A DNA stretch of 64,000 bases from positions 124,001 through 188,000 of the forward strand of contig NZ_LQBP01000007.1 in NCBI RefSeq assembly GCF_001507545.1, in the 5' to 3' direction. The notes beneath the pieces were generated by a model that saw only the letters and a list, made by a program, of their open reading frames with translations, did not search any database and was not told where the DNA came from. The position numbers and the translations under genes are program-made. Shown here piece by piece: positions 54,731-64,000 of the stretch. Source of the DNA: Ruegeria profundi. GTDB taxonomy: Bacteria; Pseudomonadota; Alphaproteobacteria; Rhodobacterales; Rhodobacteraceae. The first letter of the stretch is position 1; the number at the start of each line of letters is the position of its first letter.

Positions 54731-56389
54731 ATGGCCGACCGCTTCCGCATCACTCTGGCGCAATTAAACCCCACCGTGGGGGATATTGACGGAAATGCCA
54801 ACAAGGCGTTCGCCGCGTGGGAGCAGGGGCGCAAGGCCGGGGCCGACCTGGTGGCTTTGCCCGAAATGTTCATCACGGGCTATAATACGCAGGATCTGGT
54901 CATGAAGCCCGCATTCCACGCGGCCGCGATGGCCCGGGTCGAAGCCCTGGCCAAAGACTGCGCTGACGGCCCGGCTGTTGCGATTGGCGGCCCGTGGGTC
55001 GAGAATGGTAGCCTTTACAATGCCTACCTGATCCTCAAGGGCGGTCGGATCAGCAGCAAGGTTCTGAAACACCACCTGCCCAACGAAACCGTGTTTGATG
55101 AGGTGCGCCTTTTTGACTCCGGGCCTTTGGGCGGCCCCTATGCCGTTGGGAATACACGCATTGGCAGTCCGATTTGCGAAGATGGCTGGCATTCGGATGT
55201 GACCGAAACCCTTGAGGAAACAGGGGCGGAATTCCTGTTGATCCCCAATGGCTCGCCCTATTTCCGCAACAAATACGATGTGCGGATTAATCAAATGGTG
55301 GCGCGTGTCGTCGAAACTGGTCTGCCGCTGATTTACCTGAATATGGTGGGCGGCCAGGATGACCAGGTTTTTGATGGCGGGACGTTCGGCCTGAACCCAG
55401 GGGGCGAACTGGCATTTCGCATGCCCATCTTTGACGAAGCGAACAGCCACATAGATCTTGAGCGCGGCGATGATGGCTGGCGTATCCTGCCTGCCGAAAT
55501 TGCGCCGCAGCCCGATGAATGGGAGCAGGACTATCGCGCAATGGTGCAGGCCTTACGCGACTATATGGGCAAAACCGGGTTCAAGAAGGCGCTGCTGGGG
55601 CTTTCGGGCGGTGTGGATTCTGCCTTGGTTGCGACCATCGCGGTTGATGCCATCGGGGCTGAGAATGTCCGCTGCGTGATGCTGCCGTCTGAATACACCA
55701 GCCAAGCCTCTTTGGACGATGCCGAAGCGGTCGCGAAGGCGCTGGGCGTTCATTATGACTATGTGCCGATTTCAGACAGCCGGGCGGCGGTGACGGACAC
55801 TTTGGCCTCACTTTTTGACAGCCACGAACCTGACGTGACCGAAGAGAACATCCAGTCACGATTGCGTGGCCTGTTACTGATGGCAATCTCGAACAAGTTT
55901 GGCGAGATGCTGTTGACCACGGGTAACAAATCCGAAGTCGCTGTGGGCTATGCCACAATTTATGGTGACATGAACGGCGGATATAATCCGATCAAGGATC
56001 TGTATAAAACCCGCGTGTTCGAAACCTGCCGATGGCGCAACGCGAACCACCGCGACTGGATGATGGGTCCTGCGGGCGAGGTTATCCGCCCCTCAGTCAT
56101 CGACAAACCCCCCAGTGCCGAGCTGCGTGAAGATCAGAAAGACAGCGACAGCCTGCCCGATTACCCGGTTCTGGACGCGATTCTTGATATTCTGATCGAT
56201 CAGGAAGGTTCGATTTCCGACTGCGTGGCCGCCGGTTTCGATGAGGCTGACGCGCGGCGGGTCGAACATCTGATCTTTATCAGCGAATACAAACGCTTTC
56301 AGTCTGCCCCCGGAACACGTCTGACCCATCGCGCATTTTGGCTGGATCGCAGGTATCCGATTGTGAACCGTTGGCGCGACCAGGGCTGA
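54731..56389 (+). CDS. nadE: Glutamine-dependent NAD+ synthetase
   Basis: The 552-residue product has an N-terminal nitrilase-type glutaminase domain (LPEMFITGYNTQDL with Glu45, CEDGWHSD with the catalytic Cys). The C-terminal synthetase domain has the PP-loop LSGGVDSALVATIA and TGNKSEVAVGYATIYGD. It makes NAD from deamido-NAD using glutamine nitrogen. The ribosome-binding site is only moderate (GAGAGC). Confidence 0.97.
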   Translation: MADRFRITLAQLNPTVGDIDGNANKAFAAWEQGRKAGADLVALPEMFITGYNTQDLVMKPAFHAAAMARVEALAKDCADGPAVAIGGPWVENGSLYNAYLILKGGRISSKVLKHHLPNETVFDEVRLFDSGPLGGPYAVGNTRIGSPICEDGWHSDVTETLEETGAEFLLIPNGSPYFRNKYDVRINQMVARVVETGLPLIYLNMVGGQDDQVFDGGTFGLNPGGELAFRMPIFDEANSHIDLERGDDGWRILPAEIAPQPDEWEQDYRAMVQALRDYMGKTGFKKALLGLSGGVDSALVATIAVDAIGAENVRCVMLPSEYTSQASLDDAEAVAKALGVHYDYVPISDSRAAVTDTLASLFDSHEPDVTEENIQSRLRGLLLMAISNKFGEMLLTTGNKSEVAVGYATIYGDMNGGYNPIKDLYKTRVFETCRWRNANHRDWMMGPAGEVIRPSVIDKPPSAELREDQKDSDSLPDYPVLDAILDILIDQEGSISDCVAAGFDEADARRVEHLIFISEYKRFQSAPGTRLTHRAFWLDRRYPIVNRWRDQG

Positions 56390-56655
56390 CGCGCATGGAC
56401 GTGCTCTGAGAGGGCAATTCAGGGTTTCCTGATCGGAAATAATGCCATTGGATCAATAAACACTGTTTCGTAATCGAGTGGTAGTGTTCGTGTTTTCGAG
56501 CCTTTCCTAAGGCTGACGTCTTGAAATCACGACATTTTTTTGCCACATTTTTGCTTGATTGACGCCCCAACCGTGGGCGGCGTACCCCAATTCCGATTGT
56601 TCCGGATCACGGTGCGTAATGTGTGTGACGTATGAGTTAACGATTTGGTGGTATT

Positions 56656-56940
56656 ATGTATGAAAGGTACGACAAGTCGCTTCACCCGCCTTTAAGGTAC
56701 AAGTCCATGGAGACCGAGGGAAAGGCTCTGGACGAGGCGAAGGTGGATGCTGCGATTTCGGATCTTCTGCGTGAGGAAGAGCCCGAAGACCCCGAGCCCG
56801 AGGCTGAACCCGCGAAAGCACAGCTCAGCTTTCCTGAACTGCCCAAGCAGGCGGAAATAGATGAGAAAGCAGAACCCAAAGAAACCGGTCTAGGGGCGGC
56901 AATACTTCAGAAATTGGCCGAGCTGCGCGGCGCAGCTTAA
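56656..56940 (+). CDS. Small acidic protein of unknown function
   Basis: The 94-residue product begins MYERYDKSLHPPLRYKSMET and is strongly acidic, with a Glu/Pro run (EEPEDPEPEAEPA), then SFPELPK and a C-terminal helix (LGAAILQKLAELRGAA). A start at Met18 (56707, AAGG upstream) is also possible. The family is not recognised. The 266-base region upstream is AT-richer and T-rich, with no gene seen. It is probably cytoplasmic and partly disordered. Confidence 0.55.
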   Translation: MYERYDKSLHPPLRYKSMETEGKALDEAKVDAAISDLLREEEPEDPEPEAEPAKAQLSFPELPKQAEIDEKAEPKETGLGAAILQKLAELRGAA

Positions 56941-57099
56941 GCTTCGGTTTATTCGGGGTGTATCGGCGCGCAATGTCGCGCCCTTTGGCGTGTTCGCCAC
57001 AGCTTAAAAAAATTCTTTGATCCTGCGGCATAAGGCATGTTGCCTATGGAAGCGCTTCGCGCATTCATGGCGGTTCGAGCCATGACGTAAGAGCAGTTG

Positions 57100-58428
57100 A
57101 TGCCCGGCCCAAAGCCAACCCATGTAGAACCCGATTTGCACCTGCCCAAAGCCGTGGACGTCGTCGTCATTGGCGGCGGTATCATAGGCGCGTCGACAGC
57201 CCTTGAATTGTCTGAACGTGGCGCATCCGTGCTGCTATGTGAAAAAGGCCAGATCGCAGGTGAGCAAAGCGCACGCAACTGGGGATGGGTACGGCTTGGA
57301 ATGCGCGACCCAAGGGAAATCCCGCTTATGGTCGAGGCGCTGCGCCTGTGGCAGGGGCTGGATCAGCGCATCGGCCGGAAGACTGGGTATACGCGGTCTG
57401 GTATCCTTTTCGGCGTATCCGGCAAGCGAAGCCGAGGTCAACTGGAACGCTGGCTGCAGCACGTCGACGGATTACAGACTGGTGCGATGTTGGTGGACTG
57501 GGCGGATTTGAACGCGCTTTTACCCGGCAATCAAACGGATTTTGACTGCGCCCTCTACATGCCGCAAGACGGGCGGGCCGAGCCGCAATGGGCGGCCCCC
57601 GCGATCGCCGAAGCCGCGCGGGACAGGGGCACCGTGCTGATGACCAATTGCGCTGTGCGAAGTGTCGAGTTTGACGGCAACCATATCTCTGGTGTCTTTA
57701 CCGAGCGCGGTCGTGTTGCATGTAACTATGTGGTTCTGGCTGGCGGTGCCTGGTCCCGACTTTTTGCAGGAAACGCCGGGATTGAGCTGCCGCAGCTTAA
57801 GGTTCTGAATACGGTGCTAAGGACTTCGCCGGTTGATGGGCCGGACACTGCGCTTTGGGCTGACGCGTTTGCTCTGCGAAAACGCGCGGATGGAGGATAC
57901 TCAATCGCGTCTGGGCACGAGAATACCGTCGACATCGTACCTGATAGTTTTCGGCTGCTCCGGCCATTCCTGCCCGCCTTTGCGCAGGAATGGCGTTCTC
58001 TGCGCTTTCGTCTGTCGCACCGGTGGCGCGTCGAAGCGCGCGAGGATCGAAGCTGGCTGCCCACCGATGTAACTCCGTTTGAAAAATGTCGGATTCTTGA
58101 TCCAGAACCGTCCGCCAAGGTGCTGCGGCGCGCCTGGGCAAAAGCGCGCAAAGGGTTTCCATCGCTGGAGAAAGCCGAAATCATTCAAAGCTGGGCGGGT
58201 ATGATTGATGTGACCCCGGATGCAGTCCCGGTGATCTCGGGCGTAGATGATATGCCGGGCATGTACATCGCCACCGGATTTTCGGGTCATGGGTTTGGTA
58301 TCGGTCCGGCAGCGGGTCGCCTGATGGCCGATCTGGTCGCGGAGACCACGCCGTGTGTCGATCCGGCCGCTTTTCGCCTGTCCCGTTTCACGGATGGCTC
58401 CAAAGTGCGACCGGACCCCGGGTACTGA
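57100..58428 (+). CDS. FAD-dependent amine/amino-acid oxidase (DadA-like)
   Basis: The start is the ATG at 57100 (442 residues). The dinucleotide motif is VVVIGGGIIGASTALELSER near residue 21, and the C-terminal block is YIATGFSGHGFGIGPAAGRL, typical of the DAO/DadA family. Substrates of this family include D-amino acids, sarcosine and glycine, and cannot be chosen from sequence. The ribosome-binding site is weak. Confidence 0.87.
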   Translation: MPGPKPTHVEPDLHLPKAVDVVVIGGGIIGASTALELSERGASVLLCEKGQIAGEQSARNWGWVRLGMRDPREIPLMVEALRLWQGLDQRIGRKTGYTRSGILFGVSGKRSRGQLERWLQHVDGLQTGAMLVDWADLNALLPGNQTDFDCALYMPQDGRAEPQWAAPAIAEAARDRGTVLMTNCAVRSVEFDGNHISGVFTERGRVACNYVVLAGGAWSRLFAGNAGIELPQLKVLNTVLRTSPVDGPDTALWADAFALRKRADGGYSIASGHENTVDIVPDSFRLLRPFLPAFAQEWRSLRFRLSHRWRVEAREDRSWLPTDVTPFEKCRILDPEPSAKVLRRAWAKARKGFPSLEKAEIIQSWAGMIDVTPDAVPVISGVDDMPGMYIATGFSGHGFGIGPAAGRLMADLVAETTPCVDPAAFRLSRFTDGSKVRPDPGY

Positions 58429-58432
58429 AAGA

Positions 58433-59365
58433 TCAGCCCATCATCTGATAGCTGACCGGAACAAAGCGGAACCCGTCCCCACGGGTTTCAACAAAGCCTG
58501 CCGCCGGAAAAGGCATGTGATAGCCGATCATCGGCACCTTGTCGGCGGCCAGCATACCCAGCACGTTGCGTCGCGATGCGGTGGCCGCCGCTTTGTCCAT
58601 GTCAAAAACAACCTCCCATTCCGGGTGAGCGAAGGACCAGACATAATGGTTCGCCAGATCCGCTGTCAGTATTAGGCGCTGGCCGTTGCTTTCCAGATGG
58701 TAAACCGTATGCCCCGGCGTGTGCCCGTATGCGGCGACCGCAGTGATGCCGGAAGTCACCTCGCCACCGTCCCCGAGAAAGCTCATCTTCTCGGCCAGCG
58801 GGGTCACTTTGGCAGCGACCAGATCACCGACGCGATTGCCAGCGTCTTGTGCAGACCAGAAGTCATACTCGGGCGACGCGGTGACATAGCGGGCATTTGG
58901 GAAGGTCGGCGCGTCATTGGTTGTCATGCCGCCGATATGGTCGGGGTGCATATGGGTGATGACAACGACGTCGATCTGGTCTGGGGTTACGCCGGCATCG
59001 GCCAGCGCGGCCTGAATACCGCCTTGTCCGAGGCCGGTGTCGAACAAAACAAGCTCGGACCCGGTATTGACCAGCGTTGGGGTAAAGAAAAACTGCGCCA
59101 CATCAGGCGAGATGAAGTTTTCGGCCGAGACCCTGGCAAAATCCTCATCCGATGCGCCGCCGCCAAAGATGTCCTTGGCACCGTCGCGGGGCAGGCTACC
59201 GTCAAGCAGCGTCGTGACAGTGAACTCCCCCAATTTAAAGGATTTGGCGATGGTCGAATTGGCTTTGGTCTCAACGCCTTCGGCCAACAACGGTGACGCC
59301 GCTGCGGCAAACGGCAAGGCTGCTGCGGAACCAAGTGCCGCGCGACGGGTTAGTTTGATGGTCAT
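58433..59365 (-). CDS. Tat-exported metallo-beta-lactamase-fold hydrolase
   Basis: The 310-residue product has a twin-arginine signal (KLTRRAALGSAAALPFAAAA). The metal motif is THMHPDHIGG, followed by YGHTPGHTVYHL and LTADLANHYVW. Export folded with metal bound fits the Tat route. Family members hydrolyse lactones, thioesters or phosphodiesters; the substrate here is unknown. GGGAGAAG precedes the ATG. Its stop lies 4 bases from the convergent oxidase gene. Confidence 0.88.
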   Translation of the reverse strand: MTIKLTRRAALGSAAALPFAAAASPLLAEGVETKANSTIAKSFKLGEFTVTTLLDGSLPRDGAKDIFGGGASDEDFARVSAENFISPDVAQFFFTPTLVNTGSELVLFDTGLGQGGIQAALADAGVTPDQIDVVVITHMHPDHIGGMTTNDAPTFPNARYVTASPEYDFWSAQDAGNRVGDLVAAKVTPLAEKMSFLGDGGEVTSGITAVAAYGHTPGHTVYHLESNGQRLILTADLANHYVWSFAHPEWEVVFDMDKAAATASRRNVLGMLAADKVPMIGYHMPFPAAGFVETRGDGFRFVPVSYQMMG

Positions 59366-59555
59366 TTTGCTTCTCCCTGTCAGTGTACTTTGGGTGAGGT
59401 AGGTCGGCGCAAGTCTCTTGCCAGATTATAGGCAGGCGATCTGGTCTGCGTTAATGAACAAAGCGTGTTTGTATTTGCTCGTGCTGCCAACCTGAATGCC
59501 TTTACTGGACAATTGGTCAATCCTGTGACAAGAGCCGCGCCAACAGGAGAGCTCC

Positions 59556-60881
59556 ATGACCACGACCCGTTTCGCCCCTTCGCCCACCGGCTTTATCCAT
59601 GTGGGCAACCTACGCACTGCCCTCATGAACTATCTGATCGCCCGCAAGGCTGGCGGTACGTTCATTCTGCGTATCGACGACACTGATCCCGAGCGGTCGA
59701 AAGAGGAATATGTCGACGCGATCAAGCAGGATCTGGAGTGGCTGGGCCTGCATTGGGACCGGGTGGAGCGTCAGTCAGAGCGTCTTGATCGGTACGCCGA
59801 AGCGGCTGACAAGCTGCGCGAAATGGGCCGGTTCTATGAGGCGTTTGAGACGCCGACCGAATTGGACCTCAAGCGGAAAAAGCAGCTGAATATGGGTAAG
59901 CCGCCGGTCTATGACCGGGCCGCGTTGAACCTGTCGGAGACCGAGAAAGAAGCCCTGCGCGCCGAGCGTGGCAATGGCGTGTGGCGTTTCAAGCTGGATC
60001 ATGAGCGGATCGAGTGGACTGACAGTATCCTGGGGGATATTTCGATTGATGCGGCATCCGTCTCTGATCCCGTCCTGATCCGGGGTGATGGCCAAGTTCT
60101 TTATACGATTGCCTCGGTCGTGGACGACACCGAGATGGGCGTGACCGATGTGGTGCGCGGCTCGGACCATGTGACCAACACCGCGACGCAGATACAGATC
60201 ATCGAGGCGCTGGGCGGAAAATGCCCGCGTTTCGCACACCATTCGTTGCTGACCGGCCCGCAGGGTGAGGCGCTGTCGAAACGTTTGGGCACCTTGGCCC
60301 TGCGCGACCTGCGCGAACAGGGTGTTCAGCCGATGGCCTTGCTGAGCTTGATGGCGCGTCTGGGCTCGTCGGACCCAGTCGAGCTGCGCTCGGACATGGC
60401 CGAATTGATCGACGGCTTTGACGTCAGCCGGTTCGGTGCCGCACCAACAAAGTTCGACGTGCAGGACCTTTTCCCGTTGACGGCAAAGCATCTGCAATCC
60501 CTGCCACTGGCGGACGTTGCCGACGCGGTTTCAAAGGCTGGTGTGCCGGACGAGCTGGCCGAGGACTTCTGGGCCATGGCGCGTGAGAACATCACCACTC
60601 TGGGTGACCTGAAAGGCTGGTGGGAGCTGTGCCGCGACGGGGCCGAGCCTCTGATCGCCGATGAAGATCGCGAGTTTATCGCTGAGGCCGTCGCTTTGCT
60701 GCCGGAGGTTCCGTTCGATGCAGAAACCTGGGGCACTTGGACGAAAGCGGTGAAAGAGGCTACCGGCCGCAAGGGAAAAGCGCTGTTCATGCCACTCCGC
60801 AAGGCGCTGACTGGCATGGAACGCGGGCCGGAAATGGCAACTCTGCTGCCACTGCTTCAGGTGATCCGCGCACGCGGTTGA
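59556..60881 (+). CDS. gltX: Glutamyl-tRNA synthetase
   Basis: The 441-residue class I synthetase has the HIGH-type motif PSPTGFIHVGNLRTAL and the KMSKS-type LSKRLG. At 441 residues it is shorter than many bacterial GluRS; alphaproteobacteria often have two, one acting on tRNA-Gln. Which one this is cannot be told here. ACAGGAGAG precedes the ATG and a strong terminator follows. Confidence 0.94.
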   Translation: MTTTRFAPSPTGFIHVGNLRTALMNYLIARKAGGTFILRIDDTDPERSKEEYVDAIKQDLEWLGLHWDRVERQSERLDRYAEAADKLREMGRFYEAFETPTELDLKRKKQLNMGKPPVYDRAALNLSETEKEALRAERGNGVWRFKLDHERIEWTDSILGDISIDAASVSDPVLIRGDGQVLYTIASVVDDTEMGVTDVVRGSDHVTNTATQIQIIEALGGKCPRFAHHSLLTGPQGEALSKRLGTLALRDLREQGVQPMALLSLMARLGSSDPVELRSDMAELIDGFDVSRFGAAPTKFDVQDLFPLTAKHLQSLPLADVADAVSKAGVPDELAEDFWAMARENITTLGDLKGWWELCRDGAEPLIADEDREFIAEAVALLPEVPFDAETWGTWTKAVKEATGRKGKALFMPLRKALTGMERGPEMATLLPLLQVIRARG

Positions 60882-60903
60882 TCACGGCGCATCTGAATTC
60901 GTG

Positions 60904-60933
60904 AAAGGCAGGGCCAAAGGGTCCTGCCTTTTT
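60904..60933 (+). terminator. Intrinsic terminator of gltX
   Basis: A 12-bp stem (AAAGGCAGG plus three inner pairs, one of them G-T) with a 4-base loop ends in TTTTT. It lies 22 bases after the gltX stop and touches the stop of the convergent cyclotransferase gene, so it may also serve that strand. Confidence 0.9.
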
Positions 60934-61502
60934 CATGCCGTCTGAACGAACCGGACTGCAAGGCGGTGCAGGCGGTCGTCTACAAACTCGGTCTCGTGTG
61001 ATTTCAGCCGTTGGTGGCGTGTGTATCGCGGTTCGGCTCGGTCATTTAGAATTGGGGCCTCCCACCCATCGGTCGAGGCAAAGAACCGATCTGCGCCCTC
61101 TTCTCCGAAGGCGCGCAGATATCCCTGCACCACGACGTCGATATAGCTGAGCAACAGCGGATGGCGGTTGGTCGGGTCGTTTTGGCGTTCGTGCGGCACT
61201 GCGTAAACGGCGATCTCAACGTTGTGGGTCAGGGGATGCGTGACCGACTGCGTGGCGGGCACCCGGTCATAGGCCCATTCCCGTTCATCCAAAGCAGCCC
61301 AGTCGTTTCCGGGGACATGGGCGATCATCCCTTCGATTTCACAGTTCGGATCCGGGACTGCGGTCAGGAAGGCCACCGGGCGCAGATCCGTGTGGCGCCA
61401 TGCGCGCCGCCATCCCTTCAACCGGGCTGGGCGCGGATCGGGGAAATCATGGGTCGAAAGGTTCACAAGGCTGCCGTAGCCAAAGAAATAAGGGTCAGCC
61501 AT
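60933..61502 (-). CDS. Gamma-glutamylcyclotransferase-like protein
   Basis: The 189-residue product has the substrate loop FFGYGSLVN near the N-terminus and LDEREWAYDRV, where an acidic residue acts as catalytic base in the family. Members release 5-oxoproline from gamma-glutamyl compounds, including glutathione (ChaC group). The exact class is unclear. AAGGACAT precedes the ATG. Confidence 0.82.
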   Translation of the reverse strand: MADPYFFGYGSLVNLSTHDFPDPRPARLKGWRRAWRHTDLRPVAFLTAVPDPNCEIEGMIAHVPGNDWAALDEREWAYDRVPATQSVTHPLTHNVEIAVYAVPHERQNDPTNRHPLLLSYIDVVVQGYLRAFGEEGADRFFASTDGWEAPILNDRAEPRYTRHQRLKSHETEFVDDRLHRLAVRFVQTA

Positions 61503-61595
61503 GGGCTCATGTCCTTCAAATGCGATTGATGTATGTCAAACCGCTTTTTTATCAGACATGCAATAAGGTCTTACGCTGAAGTGAGGGAGGGCATC

Positions 61596-62042
61596 ATGCG
61601 TATTACCAAGCGGACAAATATTGCAGTGCGGCTGTTGATGTATTGTGCTGCGCATCCGGATCGGTTGGTGACAAAGGCCGAGATCGCGGATGTCTGCAAT
61701 ATCTCGGAAAACCATCTGGCGCAGGTGATCAACCAGCTAAGCCAGCTGAACTACCTTAGCACCCAACGCGGCCGTAACGGCGGCATGTCTCTGGCGCGCC
61801 CTGCTGATCAGATTCGTATCGGGTCGGTGTTCCGTCATGTGGAGGGGAACCTGCCGATTGCAGAATGTTTTGCCGATGCCGGCAACACCTGTCCGCTGAC
61901 GGATGCTTGCCGCCTGCGCGTGGCTCTGCGGGATGCTGCCGAAGTCTTCTACGCCTCGCTGGACGAAATTACGCTGGACGCGCTGGTCTGTGACAATGAC
62001 CGGCTGTTGCAGATCCTGCAACCGGTGGCCTGCGTCCGCTAG
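61596..62042 (+). CDS. nsrR: Rrf2 family regulator, NsrR-like
   Basis: The start is the ATG after GAGGGAGGG (148 residues); an upstream frame is unsupported. The winged helix has ISENHLAQVINQLSQLNYLS and GRNGGMSLARP. The cluster ligands Cys-x7-Cys-x5-Cys lie in AECFADAGNTCPLTDAC. NsrR senses nitric oxide through its Fe-S cluster and represses NO-detoxifying genes. No target gene is adjacent. Its stop overlaps that of the permease gene (CTAG). Confidence 0.88.
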   Translation: MRITKRTNIAVRLLMYCAAHPDRLVTKAEIADVCNISENHLAQVINQLSQLNYLSTQRGRNGGMSLARPADQIRIGSVFRHVEGNLPIAECFADAGNTCPLTDACRLRVALRDAAEVFYASLDEITLDALVCDNDRLLQILQPVACVR

Positions 62043-64000
62043 TCCGTGGCGCGTAGGATACGGGCTGGGCGAACCGCCAGGGGGCGCAGGGCAAACAGAA
62101 TGCCTGCGGCTAGGGTCACGGCGATGCCAGCAAGGACAATGCCCAGTGCCGAAGACCAGATGACAACGAACCCGGTGTCAAAGATATAGGTGGCAACGGC
62201 CCAACCTCCGATTATACCAGTCAGCAGGGCAACGCCGCCTGCTGCCGCACCAAGAAGGACCGAGCGCAGCGCAAAGCTGAACAGGATACGTCGCCGGTCT
62301 GCACCCAGCGTCTTGAGGATCGCGGATTCGTAGCGACGCGCGCTTTCTCCTGCGGCGGCGGCTCCGATCAGAACCAAGAATCCGGTCAGCAACGAAATGC
62401 CTGCTCCGTAAGAGGTCGCTGCCGCCAATCCGGACAGAAGACCAGAAACGCGGTCAATCGCATCACGTACCCGGATGGCGGTGATGTTCGGAAACTGCCC
62501 GGCCAGATCACGCAGGATGGCGGCCTCAGCATTCTCTTCGGCGTAAACAGTGGCGATAAAACTGTGCGGGGCACCTGCAAGGGCTGACGGGTTCATCGAC
62601 ATGATAAAGCCCATGCCAGCGGTTGAAAAATCAACTTCGCGCAGGGAGGTGATCTGCGCGGTGATATCCCGACCCAGGATGTTCACGGTCAATTCGTCGT
62701 CAAGGGACAGACCCATTTCTTCGGCCTCTTCTGCCGCGAAACTGATTTGTGGCACGCCCGCGTAGTCGTCAGCCCACCATTCCCCTGCCGTGATCCGGGT
62801 ATTGTTCGGCGGAGCGGCTGAGTAGGTCACGCCCCGGTCGCCATCCAGCACCCAATGATCTCCTGCCACCTCGCGCGCGGGCTGACCGTTGATCTGCGTG
62901 ATGATCCCGCGCAGCATCGGCGCGCTTTCGATACGGCTGACAGCGGGATCAGAGTCCAGCCGTTCGGTAAAGCCGGGCATCTGGTCCTTCTGGATATCGA
63001 CAAAGAAATACGACGGCGCCACATCCGGCAAGTTGCCCGAGATCGCGTTGCGCAATGTGCCGTCGATCTGGCCAACAGCAGCTAAAACCGAAAGACCCAA
63101 CCCTAGCGACAACACGACCGAGGCCGCCCCTTCACGCGCGTCAGATATAGCGGACAAAGCCCACCGCAGGGCGGGTCGCCCGCGTGCCGGGGTGGTGCTG
63201 ACGCGGGCCAGTTTGCGGATCGCGACGGCAGACAAAGCCAAGAGAAGCAGAGCGCCCACCAGCCCTCCGCTGGTCCAGAGTGTCAAGCGGGTCGAGCCGC
63301 TGAACCATGCCGCTGATGCGACCAGAAGCGCAAGCCCGACGCCGGTTGCCAACACGAACTGTATGCGAGGAAGGGTGCGCGCCGAAGATAGCGCATCCCG
63401 GAACAGTGTCGCTGCGCGTACTTCTTCTGTGCGGGCGAGGGGCCAGAGCGTGAACAGAAAAGCTGTCAACGCTCCGTAAAGTGCCGCCTCGGCCAGCGGT
63501 CGGAGGTAAAGCGCAAAAACCGCAGGCACCGGCAATTGAGCCTCAATTAGCGGAGCCAGCAGAACAGGAAGCACACCACCCAGCACAAGTCCCAAAAGGA
63601 TGCCGATGCCGGACAGGACACCGATCTGTATCATGTAGGTTTGAAAGATCGTCGCGCGATCTGCCCCCAAGGTTCGCAGCGTCGCGATGGTTTCGGTCTT
63701 TTGCGCCAGATAGGCCCGGACGGCGGCTGAAACACCAATACCCCCGACGGCCAGCCCGGACAGTCCCACGAGAATCAGGAAAGCGCTTAGGCGGGCGACA
63801 AACTCGGCAATCCCCGGTGCACCATTGCGCGCGTCGGTCCAGCGCATGCCGGTGCCGTCGAAACTCTGCCGTGCGGCGGCTGACAGGTTGTCCAAGTTGG
63901 TGTCAGGTGGCAGTGCCAGACGGTACTTGGTGGAAAACAACGTTCCCGGTGCCAGCAGGCCAGATGCCCGCAAGTCCTCCGTTCGAACCAATGTGCGCGG
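62039..64000 (-). CDS. FtsX-type ABC transporter permease (YbbP-like), 3' part
   Basis: The frame is open to the window edge, so the start is missing; about 653 residues are present. Two FtsX domains are visible: one with GVSAAVRAYLAQKTETIATL, RTLGADRATIFQTYM, and a C-terminal one with SARRYESAILKTLGADRRRI. They are separated by a large periplasmic part. YbbP with YbbA forms an exporter of unclear substrate, possibly lipids or envelope components. The ATPase gene is expected upstream, outside the window. Confidence 0.88.
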   Translation of the reverse strand, partial: PRTLVRTEDLRASGLLAPGTLFSTKYRLALPPDTNLDNLSAAARQSFDGTGMRWTDARNGAPGIAEFVARLSAFLILVGLSGLAVGGIGVSAAVRAYLAQKTETIATLRTLGADRATIFQTYMIQIGVLSGIGILLGLVLGGVLPVLLAPLIEAQLPVPAVFALYLRPLAEAALYGALTAFLFTLWPLARTEEVRAATLFRDALSSARTLPRIQFVLATGVGLALLVASAAWFSGSTRLTLWTSGGLVGALLLLALSAVAIRKLARVSTTPARGRPALRWALSAISDAREGAASVVLSLGLGLSVLAAVGQIDGTLRNAISGNLPDVAPSYFFVDIQKDQMPGFTERLDSDPAVSRIESAPMLRGIITQINGQPAREVAGDHWVLDGDRGVTYSAAPPNNTRITAGEWWADDYAGVPQISFAAEEAEEMGLSLDDELTVNILGRDITAQITSLREVDFSTAGMGFIMSMNPSALAGAPHSFIATVYAEENAEAAILRDLAGQFPNITAIRVRDAIDRVSGLLSGLAAATSYGAGISLLTGFLVLIGAAAAGESARRYESAILKTLGADRRRILFSFALRSVLLGAAAGGVALLTGIIGGWAVATYIFDTGFVVIWSSALGIVLAGIAVTLAAGILFALRPLAVRPARILRATD

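Noticed and set aside
58433-59365. Tat-exported metallo-beta-lactamase protein as an AHL lactonase for the luxI signal
   Set aside because: The metal motif is shared by many hydrolases, the gene is about 49 kb from luxI, and nothing specific to lactonases was recognised.

Overview
The window reads as chromosomal DNA of a marine alphaproteobacterium of the Roseobacter group (Rhodobacterales), probably close to Ruegeria. The evidence is the ethylmalonyl-CoA pathway pair ecm and ccr flanking a PlsB-like acyltransferase, an RpoHII-type heat-shock sigma factor, an HvrA/H-NS-like protein, a LuxR/LuxI pair with a small overlapping upstream gene, and a TTAAC-N5-GTTAAC CtrA-type site. No phage, transposase, CRISPR array, rRNA or tRNA gene was seen. 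Most of the window is compact core genome, with many 1-8 bp gene overlaps.

Layout. 1-2.1 kb: end of the succinate dehydrogenase operon (sdhA 3' part, sdhB) and two small genes. 2.1-8.2 kb: deoD, an H-NS-like regulator, ecm, the acyltransferase and ccr. 8.4-10 kb: quorum-sensing locus (small ORF, luxR, luxI). 10-14 kb: RecD-like helicase, an SDR enzyme, a TauE/SafE exporter with its TIGR02186 partner. 14.3-19.1 kb: a BMP-type ABC importer operon, probably for nucleosides. 19.2-24 kb: rimI, tsaB, nfuA, a DsbA-fold isomerase, a universal stress protein, a class IV aminotransferase and trpS. 24-30.1 kb: a rhomboid-like protein, murJ, glnD and a LpoA-like lipoprotein. 30.2-34.9 kb: rsmI-yraN-gshB, a ComM-like AAA+ protein and a glutathione transferase fused to a metal-binding finger. 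34.9-40.6 kb: cobalamin-type phosphatase and cobU, rpoH-chaN, coaBC-dut and a membrane-anchored MoeB/ThiF protein. 40.9-49.5 kb: an M3 peptidase, a GhrA-type reductase and the rod-shape operon mreB-mreC-mreD-mrdA-rodA. 49.6-56.4 kb: rlmJ, leuA with a leucine leader peptide, an SDR, a secreted MORN-repeat protein and nadE. 56.6-64 kb: an acidic small protein, a DadA-like oxidase, a Tat-exported metallo-beta-lactamase-fold protein, gltX, a gamma-glutamylcyclotransferase, an NsrR-like regulator and the 3' part of an FtsX-type permease gene.

How it fits together: ecm and ccr serve acetate and C2 assimilation, and Ecm needs cobalamin, to which cobU contributes. gshB, the GST and the gamma-glutamylcyclotransferase touch glutathione turnover. 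The mre/mrd operon, murJ and the LpoA-like lipoprotein build the envelope. The least expected signals are non-coding: two copies of a 51-bp structured repeat 10 kb apart with identical spacing, a leucine-rich leader peptide with mutually exclusive hairpins before leuA, a full CtrA-type site just before the luxR-luxI unit, and a hairpin that buries the yifB ribosome-binding site.
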